Positions 1 through 5,385 of a stretch of 6,163 nucleotides of DNA are shown here, piece after piece (position 1 is the first letter of the stretch; each line of letters opens with the position of its first letter). Under the pieces are notes generated by a model. The model did not search any database. It worked only from the letters and a program-made list of their open reading frames with translations, and had not been told where the DNA came from. A program made the translations under genes and the position numbers. This DNA is from Treponema sp. (GTDB lineage: Bacteria; Spirochaetota; Spirochaetia; Treponematales; Breznakiellaceae), in contig JAISAK010000049.1 of the NCBI GenBank assembly GCA_031266695.1, forward strand, positions 1-6,163. Direction: 5' to 3'.

Positions 1-19
1 ATGCCCCATTTAGAAAATG

Positions 20-187
20 TTACCAAAGCTGATACTGTCCCTGCGTCAGGATACGGTTTGCCCGGGCGAGCCATTGACGCAAACGCAGGATAGCCTTGTT
101 GACAGTTTGCTGAAGTTCCACCGGGTTGTAAAGGGCGCGTTCAGGGCTTCCGTATTTACTTTCGGTGTCTTTTCGTACCTCGGCCTC
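20..187 (-). pseudogene. Probable C-terminal remnant of an IS transposase
   Basis: Reading the minus strand from 187 to the TAA at 20-22 gives 55 codons without a start of its own, closed upstream by an in-frame TAA at 188-190. The peptide has a protein-like composition: YGSPERALYNPVELQQTVNK (residues 12-31) is followed by a basic amphipathic stretch, LRLRQWLARANRIL, and ends QYQLW. A proline/tyrosine linker followed by a basic helix resembles the C-terminal tail of DDE (rve-type) integrase/transposases, but I recognise the style rather than a specific family. The upstream catalytic part is absent, so this would be a truncated or frameshifted relic. The adjacent inverted and direct repeats at 225-379 fit a decayed element. 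It could also be a chance open frame. Confidence 0.35.
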
Positions 188-224
188 TTACCTATTGTAA
201 AAAAGACATACAAGAAAAGACCTT

Positions 225-379
225 ATACCCCGAGCGGCTTTGCCTGCCCGGCGACTTCTGGCCTCCTACAATGAAGGTTGATCGTCAAAGAGAGTAAGAG
301 TATCCGTCAGGGAACAAAGGCGTTCACGGAACAAAGTTGAGGAACATAGGAGCCGGGTTGGCAAGACCGCTCGGGGTAT
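225..379. repeat. 27-base imperfect inverted repeat, 101-base loop
   Basis: The left arm (225-251, beginning ATACCCCGAGCGG) and right arm (353-379, ending CCGCTCGGGGTAT) are reverse complements at 23 of 27 positions; the outer 13 bases match perfectly. Together with the interior they span 155 bases, a size compatible with a small non-autonomous element (MITE-like), with the ends of a decayed IS, or with a long-range RNA stem. No target-site duplication is obvious outside the arms. The right arm ends about 70 bases before the start of the phosphoribosyltransferase gene. Confidence 0.6.
311..349. repeat. Three short direct repeats (GGAACAAAG type)
   Basis: GGAACAAAG occurs at 311-319 and again at 328-336, and a variant GGAACATAG occurs at 341-349. 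The starts are 17 and 13 bases apart, all in the same orientation and all inside the loop of the 225-379 inverted repeat. Iterated short sites next to an inverted repeat are what transposase-binding sites at an element end look like (IS21 and Tn7-like ends are examples). Binding by anything is unproven here. Confidence 0.45.
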
Positions 380-414
380 GAAGTATCACCTTGTATGTAT
401 TTTGCGCTCCGATC

Positions 415-443
415 TTCTAATTTCATCCGCCTTATGGTACACT
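415..443 (+). promoter_or_regulatory. Candidate extended -10 promoter of the phosphoribosyltransferase-rnhB pair
   Basis: An extended -10 element, TGGTACACT (TG at 435-436, hexamer TACACT at 438-443), lies 17 bases downstream of a weak -35, TTCTAA (415-420; 3 of 6 consensus bases). Only six bases separate the hexamer from the ATG at 450. Transcription would therefore start at about the A of the start codon, predicting a leaderless mRNA. The absence of a Shine-Dalgarno before that ATG agrees with this. Confidence 0.45.
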
Positions 444-449
444 GGTGTT

Positions 450-1061
450 ATGAAGAAAGAATTTCTGCAATACGACATTGTGCGGAACAACGCGCTTAAA
501 ATGGCGCAGCGTATATACCGTGACTCTTTTATACCGAATGTGATCTACGTTTCCCTGCGGGGAGGCGCGTATCTTGGCAACGTTATAAGCGAGTACTTCA
601 AGGTTGTCCGCGCGGAGGAACGGCCGGTGTACTACGCGGCGGTGGTCGCGCGATCCTACACCGATGTCGCCAGGGCGGATAAAATAATAATAGACGGCTG
701 GACTTATTCGCCGGAACATCTGCGCGTCGGAGACAAGGTTCTTCTGGTGGACGATATTTTTGATTCGGGAAAAACAATAAATTATCTCGCGGAGGTTATT
801 TTAAATCAGGGCATACCCCGGAAGGATTTGAAAGTGGCTGTCCACGATTACAAATATTTTACCGACAAAAAAGAACAGCTTCCCATTCAGCCCGATTACT
901 GGTGCCGGCGGCATGACGTTTCCGTTAATGACGAAGGTTACTGGATTCATTACATGAGCCACGAGCTGGTGGGCCTTTCGGAAAAGGAACTTGAGGAATA
1001 CTATTACCGCCCCGATCCCGGGCTGCGTGAAGTTCTTGACGTGATAAAAGGCGAAAAATGA
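450..1061 (+). CDS. Phosphoribosyltransferase, probably purine salvage (COG2236-like)
   Basis: This cytoplasmic enzyme of 203 residues should transfer a phosphoribosyl group from PRPP to a purine base such as guanine, xanthine or hypoxanthine, yielding a nucleotide. The type I PRTase signature VLLVDDIFDSGKT (residues 97-109) is the PRPP-binding loop with its paired aspartates. SLRGGAYLG (35-43) is the pyrophosphate-binding loop, and the aromatic stretch YWIHYMSHEL (154-163) occupies the place of the base-stacking hood in xanthine-guanine PRTases. I chose the ATG at 450 because the protein then begins MKKEFLQYDIVRNNALKMAQ, typical of the family. An in-frame ATG at 378 would add 24 uncharacteristic residues and would place the promoter inside the gene. 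No Shine-Dalgarno precedes 450, consistent with a leaderless transcript. The 3' end overlaps rnhB by four bases. Base specificity cannot be read from the sequence. Confidence 0.85.
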   Translation: MKKEFLQYDIVRNNALKMAQRIYRDSFIPNVIYVSLRGGAYLGNVISEYFKVVRAEERPVYYAAVVARSYTDVARADKIIIDGWTYSPEHLRVGDKVLLVDDIFDSGKTINYLAEVILNQGIPRKDLKVAVHDYKYFTDKKEQLPIQPDYWCRRHDVSVNDEGYWIHYMSHELVGLSEKELEEYYYRPDPGLREVLDVIKGEK

Positions 1062-1729
1062 TCCCCCTGCTCTGCGGCATCGACGAAGCGGGGCGGGGGC
1101 CCCTTGCCGGGCCGGTCTGCGCCGCGGCCGTTATACTCCCCGAAGCGTTTCCGCGGAAAACGCTTCGGGATTCCAAAAAACTCGGGCCGGGGCAGAGGGA
1201 AGAGGCCCGCGGGATCATCTGCGCCGGCGCTCTGGCCTGGGGCGTCGGCTGGGCTTCCGCCGCCGAGATAGACGCGATTAATATCCTCCGGGCAAGCCTT
1301 CTTGCGATGAAGCGCGCCTTTGAGGAAATGCGGCGGCGTTTCGCGCTTCCGCCGGGCGAAATCACCGCGGTAATTGACGGCCTCCATACCCCCGGCATTT
1401 CCGCACGCTGCCGGGCCGTGGTAAGGGCGGACGCGGAGGTTCCCGAGGTAATGGCCGCCTCCATTCTTGCCAAAACCGCCCGGGACCGCGTGATGGAGCG
1501 TTACGGCTGGCTGTACCCCCAATACGGCTATGAAAAGCACAAGGGCTACCCTACCAGGGAACACCGGGAAGCGGTGCTGAAATACGGGCCCTCACCCATT
1601 CAAAGGATGAGTTTTATGCCGGCCCTGATCGGCCGGGCGGCGCGGAAAAACAGCCGGCCCTCCCAAAACCCGCCGGAGCCTCCGCCGCAACAGGCTGTCA
1701 GGTTTTTTTCTTTACCACAACCCGTTTGA
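1058..1729 (+). CDS. rnhB: Ribonuclease HII
   Basis: RNase HII cuts the RNA strand of RNA-DNA hybrids and nicks 5' of single ribonucleotides misincorporated in DNA, starting ribonucleotide excision repair. The family marks are all present. GIDEAGRGPLAGPV (residues 7-20) carries the first two metal ligands, D9 and E10, and the GRG motif. DSKKL (38-42) follows. D107 in VIDG and D143 in KTARDRVM complete the DEDD site. KHKGYPTREH (160-169) carries the conserved tyrosine (Y164) that senses the RNA-DNA junction. The 223 residues compare with about 198 in E. coli; the excess is a proline-rich tail from about residue 193, encoded where the gene runs into the opposing PUR gene (32 bases shared). Start ATG 1058 overlaps the upstream stop as ATGA, so translation is probably coupled to the phosphoribosyltransferase. 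Confidence 0.95.
   Translation: MIPLLCGIDEAGRGPLAGPVCAAAVILPEAFPRKTLRDSKKLGPGQREEARGIICAGALAWGVGWASAAEIDAINILRASLLAMKRAFEEMRRRFALPPGEITAVIDGLHTPGISARCRAVVRADAEVPEVMAASILAKTARDRVMERYGWLYPQYGYEKHKGYPTREHREAVLKYGPSPIQRMSFMPALIGRAARKNSRPSQNPPEPPPQQAVRFFSLPQPV
1646..1676 (-). terminator. Possible intrinsic terminator for the mutase-PUR transcript
   Basis: Read on the minus strand, a CCGGC/GCCGG stem (1672-1676 pairing with 1654-1658, 13-base loop) is followed two bases later by five T residues (1650-1646). It lies 22 bases beyond the PUR stop codon, inside the rnhB coding region. The stem is short and the loop large, so this is only a modest candidate. Confidence 0.3.
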
Positions 1730-2072
1730 CGGTTCCGCCGCGTTTTCCGTTCCCCTCCGCCGGGCCGCCGCCGCGCCGCGCCGCGCCCGCGGAGCCGGCC
1801 GCGTCCCGCTTCGGCTGTCCGGTTCCGCCGCGCCTTTTTTCCCTGACCGCTTTTTCGAGAACCCGCAGGGATTCGTCAAACCCTTTGAGGAATTCCTGAA
1901 GGTCGTCGGCAAAGAGAATAACCGACTGCCGTTCAAAACCGCCGGTTTCCCGGTTTTTGCTTTCAACAATATTGAGGTACAGATCGCCCATGCGGTTTTC
2001 CTTGACATTGAAAAAATAGGTTCTGTTCTGCAATATAACCCTGGTTGAAAAAACTTCTCCCCGTACTCCCAT
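1698..2072 (-). CDS. PUR-domain DNA/RNA-binding protein (DUF3276 family)
   Basis: This is a small cytoplasmic protein of 124 residues. Residues 1-76 form one PUR repeat: MGVRGEVFSTRVILQNRTYF opens it, then NVKENRMGDLYLNIVESK, then ERQSVILFADDLQEFLKGFD, the strands and helix of the Whirly-like PUR fold. Bacterial members, best known from Borrelia, bind single- and double-stranded DNA and RNA and act as regulators. Residues 77-124 are a low-complexity Arg/Gly/Lys/Ala tail ending VKRVVVKKKT, likely an added non-specific nucleic-acid contact; its coding DNA is extremely GC-rich. Start ATG (2072-2070) is preceded by AGGAG six bases upstream, which lies within the end of the mutase gene. The gap to that gene is three bases, so the two are co-transcribed. 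The 3' end overlaps rnhB tail-to-tail. The regulatory target is unknown. Confidence 0.85.
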   Translation of the reverse strand: MGVRGEVFSTRVILQNRTYFFNVKENRMGDLYLNIVESKNRETGGFERQSVILFADDLQEFLKGFDESLRVLEKAVREKRRGGTGQPKRDAAGSAGAARRGGGPAEGNGKRGGTVKRVVVKKKT

Positions 2073-2075
2073 GTT

Positions 2076-3974
2076 CTACTCCTGTTCGTCCGCTTCCGCC
2101 GTCATGCGGCGCTGCCATTCTATCAGATCCCGCTCAAAACGTTTATCCGATCCTTCGGCGTCGGCCATTATGCGAAAGACCGGCTCCGTCGCCGAACCGC
2201 GCATCCACAGCGAGGCAACTGCAATCCCCGCCGCGTTGAGAAAACAGATCTTGAGCCCGCCCCGGCCGGCCTCGCCGAAACGGCTTATATTCTGCTTTTC
2301 TTCCATGCCCGTGTAAGCCGCCGCCTCCCATCCGCATATTCCGTAACGGCTTTTCAGAAACGTTTTCCGTTCTTCCCAGTCCCTCAAAAACACCTTCTGG
2401 TAGCGGGCTTTAAGCAGGCCGTGATCCGCTGTCCTGATTTTAAGCAGCGCTTCGGGCGCGGCGGCGCCGGTTGTGACGAAGGGGGGGAGACTCGCGATAA
2501 GGTCCGCGAGAATAAAATTGGGACGGTAGATTTCGGCCTGGCCGGAAAGCCTGCACCAAAGTTCAAAAAGGCCGGGTTTCTCCCCCTTGCTGCGGACTGA
2601 AAGAATCTTCAGCAGGGCAAGAACGGTATGCAGGGGGTCCCGTACCGCCGAGGGGTGAGTGATGTTTCCCCCCGCGGAACCTTCGCCAAGGATGCGCACC
2701 GTGTATCCCTCCTTCCGCAGGCGCCTGGCAAGGCCGACGATATTGGCTTCCCCGACTTCGGCGCGGAAACCCGAAACGTCAAAGGCCTTTGCAATGCGGT
2801 CAATTCTGAGGGAAGTAGGATCGTTAACCGCAAGGGCCGCTTTGGAAAGGGCGTTGCCCCTGTTGTCGTAGGAAAGCTCCCCTGTCCAGACAAGCTGCGC
2901 AAGTTCCGCCACGCAGGCCAGGGCAAAAACCTCCTGGGCTTCCAGGACCCTCGCTTTTTTTTCACCCTCGTCCCAGACAACAAGGTTCCCCCGGTCTCCG
3001 TCGCAGTCCGGTACATAGCCCATAACGAAGGCGCTGTCTTCCCCGTGGCTTTCTTCCAGAAAGCGGCGGCAGGGATCAAGGGATTCCCCTTCGGGAACAA
3101 TGCGGTGAACTATTTCCCCGGGCCGGTCGTTGAAGGATTTGAACCGTACCCCCAGGGACGAAAAAAATTCCCGGTCAATGGAAAGGGTTCTTGCGGAGCC
3201 GTTGAAATCGCAGACCACTCCCAGGGGCTGTTTCGCGATGCCTTCCCTGACGGCGGCCTCAAGCCCGCTTTCTCCCGGCCCGCCGCTTTCGCCAAACGCG
3301 ACTTTGACGCTGAAATCAAAGTAGGCCCTGAGGGCTTCCTTTTTGATTCCGCCCTCGGCCTCGTATACCCCGCGCGGGCTTTCACTCCCGGCGGCCTCAA
3401 GCATTGAGGCGATTTCCTTCATGCGGACGCCGTCCCCCAAAAGCGAAAGGAAGGCGCCGGTCAGAGCCGAATTTTCCCCGGGCGGCAGCACCCCGCCGTC
3501 GGCAAGGCCGAATTTTATTCCGTTGTGGCCTATGGGGTTGTGGCTTGCCGAAATAAAGATAAAGCCTACCGGAGGAGAGCCGCTCTTAAGCGGTGAAGGA
3601 TCGCCTTCTTTCCCCGCTTCACCATGCGCCGCTTCGCCAAGCTGCCGGGCATAGGCCATAATTTCAGGCGCGGCCGTAATGCCCGCGTAACGGACATCGC
3701 AGCCCGAGGAAACAAGCGCGGGAATCATGGCCCGGGCCAGAGCCTTTCCCGTAGGCCGGGTATCGGCGCCCAGAATGACGACGGGCCGGCCTTTGCCGGC
3801 GGGCCCGGTGTTTTTTAAATACCCGGAAAAAACCAGGGCTGCCGCCGCGGCAATTGTACGATGGGCCGGGGAGATCAAGTCTGTCCGGCTTTCTTCATCA
3901 CCGTCCCCGGCAAAAACACCCCGCCAGCCCGAAGCCGAGAGGATCATGTCTTCCATCGCTTTTGAAATATTCAT
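2076..3974 (-). CDS. Phosphoglucomutase/phosphomannomutase (alpha-D-phosphohexomutase)
   Basis: This cytoplasmic enzyme of 632 residues should interconvert 1- and 6-phosphohexoses (glucose and/or mannose) through a bisphosphate intermediate, linking glycolysis to glycan precursor synthesis. The four family loops appear in order: SGWRG near the N-terminus (15-19); the phosphoserine loop ISASHNP (141-147, S144 phosphorylated); the metal loop DCDGDRG (323-329); the sugar-binding loop GEGSAGG (430-436) with the E-x-S pair E431/S433; and the phosphate-binding loop RGSATEPVFR (592-601). I chose ATG 3974 because a TTG at 4049, in the same frame, would add 25 residues unlike the family. No Shine-Dalgarno is seen, and a -10 box lies eight bases upstream. 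The protein is longer than E. coli Pgm (546) or typical phosphomannomutases (about 450). Part of the excess is a linker at about 111-135 carrying DPSPLKSG. Substrate preference cannot be decided from sequence. Confidence 0.92.
   Translation of the reverse strand: MNISKAMEDMILSASGWRGVFAGDGDEESRTDLISPAHRTIAAAAALVFSGYLKNTGPAGKGRPVVILGADTRPTGKALARAMIPALVSSGCDVRYAGITAAPEIMAYARQLGEAAHGEAGKEGDPSPLKSGSPPVGFIFISASHNPIGHNGIKFGLADGGVLPPGENSALTGAFLSLLGDGVRMKEIASMLEAAGSESPRGVYEAEGGIKKEALRAYFDFSVKVAFGESGGPGESGLEAAVREGIAKQPLGVVCDFNGSARTLSIDREFFSSLGVRFKSFNDRPGEIVHRIVPEGESLDPCRRFLEESHGEDSAFVMGYVPDCDGDRGNLVVWDEGEKKARVLEAQEVFALACVAELAQLVWTGELSYDNRGNALSKAALAVNDPTSLRIDRIAKAFDVSGFRAEVGEANIVGLARRLRKEGYTVRILGEGSAGGNITHPSAVRDPLHTVLALLKILSVRSKGEKPGLFELWCRLSGQAEIYRPNFILADLIASLPPFVTTGAAAPEALLKIRTADHGLLKARYQKVFLRDWEERKTFLKSRYGICGWEAAAYTGMEEKQNISRFGEAGRGGLKICFLNAAGIAVASLWMRGSATEPVFRIMADAEGSDKRFERDLIEWQRRMTAEADEQE
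3579..3602 (-). repeat. D-x-S-P-L-K-S-G linker peptide, copy in the mutase
   Basis: Codons 125-132 of the mutase encode DPSPLKSG just before the strand leading into the phosphoserine loop, a place where related enzymes have a short turn. The DNA contains a perfect five-base stem with a four-base loop, CCGCT-TAAG-AGCGG (3593-3580 on the minus strand). NifS codes for the same octapeptide with one substitution at 4392-4415. Confidence 0.55.
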
Positions 3975-3982
3975 GGGCTGCC

Positions 3983-4011
3983 AGTATAGCCTGTCTTGGT
4001 TTTTAAGGGAA
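3983..4011 (-). promoter_or_regulatory. Candidate promoter of the mutase-PUR operon
   Basis: On the minus strand a good -10 hexamer, TATACT (3988-3983), sits 17 bases after a weak -35, TTCCCT (4011-4006; 3 of 6 consensus bases). Eight bases separate the -10 from the ATG at 3974, so the transcript would start at or just before the start codon. With no Shine-Dalgarno present this predicts a leaderless or nearly leaderless message. Confidence 0.45.
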
Positions 4012-4055
4012 CCTCTGAAAACCCAAATAGGGTACACACATCGGAGCAATAGGAA

Positions 4056-4084
4056 TTGATTTTATTTTGAGAATTTATTATCTT
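4056..4084 (+). promoter_or_regulatory. Candidate promoter of nifS-nifU
   Basis: TTGATT (4056-4061) resembles a -35 and is followed after 17 bases by TATCTT (4079-4084) as a weak -10, in a markedly AT-rich stretch (4054-4090) that contrasts with the GC-rich genes. Transcription from about 4091 would give a short leader containing GGAG (4092-4095) five bases before the nifS ATG. I see no convincing IscR-type palindrome, so regulation by Fe-S status is not shown. Confidence 0.35.
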
Positions 4085-4100
4085 TAAAAACGGAGTAACC

Positions 4101-5306
4101 ATGCCGGAAACAAAGAATACTTCCGCCGTAAGACGGGTTTATGTTGATTATAATGCCACCACGCCCCTTAAACCGGAAGTGAAGGCGGCAATGCTCTCGG
4201 ATTTGGATATTTACGGGAACGCCTCAAGCATGCATGCCTCCGGGCGTCTTGCCCACGCCCGGGTGGAAGAAGCCCGGAACGCGGTGGGGAAACTGCTGGG
4301 GGCGCCCCCGGAGGACATTATTTTTACCTCCGGCGGCTCGGAATCGAACAATACGGTGTTTCAGACCATGCGGCGTCTTGCCTCGGCGCCCGACGGCAGT
4401 CCCCTGAAATCAGGCAGAACCGAATTTATCACCACCGACATCGAACACCCCTGTGTGCTTAATTCCGCCGCGTATCTCCGGGAGCTTGGTTTTAAGGTAA
4501 CTTTTCTTCCGGTAGACGAAAACGGCAAGATCCGGATGGCCGATCTTGAAAGGGTTCTGGGCGGGAACACCCTTTTCGTGTCGGTGATGATGGCGAATAA
4601 CGAAATCGGCACCCTTCAGGATATCGGCGAGGTGGCGCGCCTTGTAAAAGCGGCGGGGGCCTGGATACATACCGACGCGGTGCAGGCGGTGGGGAAAATT
4701 CCGCTTAACGTGGAGGATATCAAGGTTGATTACCTTACCATGTCGGCCCATAAAATTTACGGGCCCAAGGGTGTTGGCGGCCTCTATGTCCGCTCCGGCG
4801 CGCCCCTTTACCCTCTTATCCAGGGGGGGCACCAGGAAGACGGCCTGCGGGCGGGAACTTACAACAATATCGGCATCCTCGGATTCGGCAGGGCCGCGTC
4901 CCTCGCGGCCGGGGAAGTAGAAAAATACGGCCGGGAAATTTCCGTGCTCCGCACACGGCTGCGGGACGGACTTAAAGCAAAGATTCCCAATATAAAGATC
5001 AACGGCCACCCGACAGACGTGCTGCCCAACACTTTGAATGTTTCCTTCCCTGGCGCGGAGGGCGAGGCGATTCTCCTTTCCATGGATATGATGGGAATAG
5101 AGGCGTCTACCGGTTCCGCCTGCGCTTCGGGAAGCTTGGAGCCTTCCCATGTGCTTACGGCCATCGGGGTAGGGGCCGAGCTGGCCCACGGCTCCATACG
5201 GTTCAGTCTGGGATGGGGAATAACGGAGGAGGACATTGATTACATCATCGAAACCCTTCCCCCCATCATCGCCCGGCTCCGGGCCATGTCGACCCTGAGC
5301 GCATGA
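4101..5306 (+). CDS. nifS: Cysteine desulfurase, NifS/IscS class
   Basis: This PLP enzyme of 401 residues converts L-cysteine to alanine and passes the sulfur, as a persulfide, to the Fe-S scaffold encoded next door. The class V aminotransferase fold is clear: YVDYNATTPLKPEV (14-27) at the N-terminus; SGGSESNN (77-84) for cofactor phosphate binding; H116 in IEHPCV stacking on the PLP ring; D192 and Q195 in TDAVQAVGK; the Schiff-base lysine K218 in SAHKIYGPKG; GGHQEDGLRAGT (242-253); and the catalytic cysteine C341 in STGSACASGSLEPSHVL, matching the group I desulfurase loop. Its length is usual for NifS. Start ATG 4101 has GGAG five bases upstream. An apparent insertion, DGSPLKSG (98-105), lies between a helix and the FITTDIEHP strand. 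The next gene, nifU, is its expected partner. Whether the pair serves nitrogenase or general Fe-S needs cannot be told here. Confidence 0.95.
   Translation: MPETKNTSAVRRVYVDYNATTPLKPEVKAAMLSDLDIYGNASSMHASGRLAHARVEEARNAVGKLLGAPPEDIIFTSGGSESNNTVFQTMRRLASAPDGSPLKSGRTEFITTDIEHPCVLNSAAYLRELGFKVTFLPVDENGKIRMADLERVLGGNTLFVSVMMANNEIGTLQDIGEVARLVKAAGAWIHTDAVQAVGKIPLNVEDIKVDYLTMSAHKIYGPKGVGGLYVRSGAPLYPLIQGGHQEDGLRAGTYNNIGILGFGRAASLAAGEVEKYGREISVLRTRLRDGLKAKIPNIKINGHPTDVLPNTLNVSFPGAEGEAILLSMDMMGIEASTGSACASGSLEPSHVLTAIGVGAELAHGSIRFSLGWGITEEDIDYIIETLPPIIARLRAMSTLSA
4392..4415 (+). repeat. D-x-S-P-L-K-S-G linker peptide, copy in nifS
   Basis: NifS codons 98-105 encode DGSPLKSG in a linker before residues 107-116 (TEFITTDIEH), where typical NifS/IscS proteins have a few residues. 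The DNA holds a perfect five-base stem with a two-base loop, CCTGA-AA-TCAGG (4403-4414). The peptide matches the mutase copy at 7 of 8 positions although the codons largely differ (about 11 of 24 bases identical). Confidence 0.55.
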
Positions 5307-5346
5307 GTTCAGAGCCGCCTTTGTACGGGGCCGTGAATTCCGGCCG

Positions 5347-5362
5347 GCCGGGATTTACCGGC
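5347..5362 (+). other. Hairpin in the nifS-nifU spacer
   Basis: The 79-base gap between nifS and nifU contains GCCGG-GATTTA-CCGGC, a five-base stem with a six-base loop, preceded by the self-complementary run CCGGCCGG. It ends 14 bases before the nifU Shine-Dalgarno. It could slow decay or attenuate transcription between the two genes. No strong T-run follows, so it is unlikely to be a full terminator. Confidence 0.3.
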
Positions 5363-5385
5363 GCGGCGTTTTGACAGGAGAAGAA

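Larger units (their letters stand above)
1..449. other. Gene-poor left flank with mobile-element debris
   Basis: No intact gene is convincing in this stretch. A plus-strand open frame at 17-274 shows no recognisable motif and no ribosome binding site, so I do not call it. What can be seen is a minus-strand frame that reads like the end of a transposase (20-187), a long imperfect inverted repeat (225-251 and 353-379), three GGAACA-type direct repeats between its arms (311-349), and a promoter at the right edge (415-443). I read the stretch as a decayed mobile-element insertion upstream of the phosphoribosyltransferase gene. This reading is inference. Confidence 0.5.

Noticed and set aside
17..274. 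Plus-strand 85-codon open frame at the left end
   Set aside because: No ribosome binding site and no motif; the minus strand over the same bases looks more protein-like.
427..436. Possible Glu-to-Gly loss in the mutase sugar-binding loop (GEGSAGG rather than GEESAG)
   Set aside because: The position is in the mutase protein (residues 427-436, about 2667-2696 on the minus strand). The functional pair in this family is E-x-S, and E431/S433 are both present, so the change at the middle residue is not a defect.
925..1564. Two minus-strand frames (182 and 186 codons) over rnhB
   Set aside because: Both are shadows of the GC-rich rnhB gene, which carries the full DEDD catalytic set.
1677..1709. 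Plus-strand AGCCT/AGGCT stem followed by seven T residues, a possible rnhB terminator
   Set aside because: The T-run starts six bases after the stem and lies before the rnhB stop codon; the T residues are better explained as the AAA/AAG lysine codons of the PUR tail on the other strand.
1770..1805. GC-rich CCGCG iterations
   Set aside because: They encode the Ala/Arg/Gly-rich tail of the PUR protein; low complexity at protein level explains them without a separate repeat element.
2628..3407. 259-codon open frame on the plus strand inside the mutase gene
   Set aside because: It is antisense to a clear phosphohexomutase with all catalytic loops; long antisense frames are expected in GC-rich genes, and it shows no motif or ribosome binding site.
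4053..4075. GAATT direct repeat upstream of nifS as a possible operator
   Set aside because: Only five bases, 18 apart, in an AT-rich stretch; too weak to call a regulator site.
4410..5189. 259-codon minus-strand open frame inside nifS
   Set aside because: It mirrors NifS coding sequence and has no family motif; the plus-strand protein is unmistakable.
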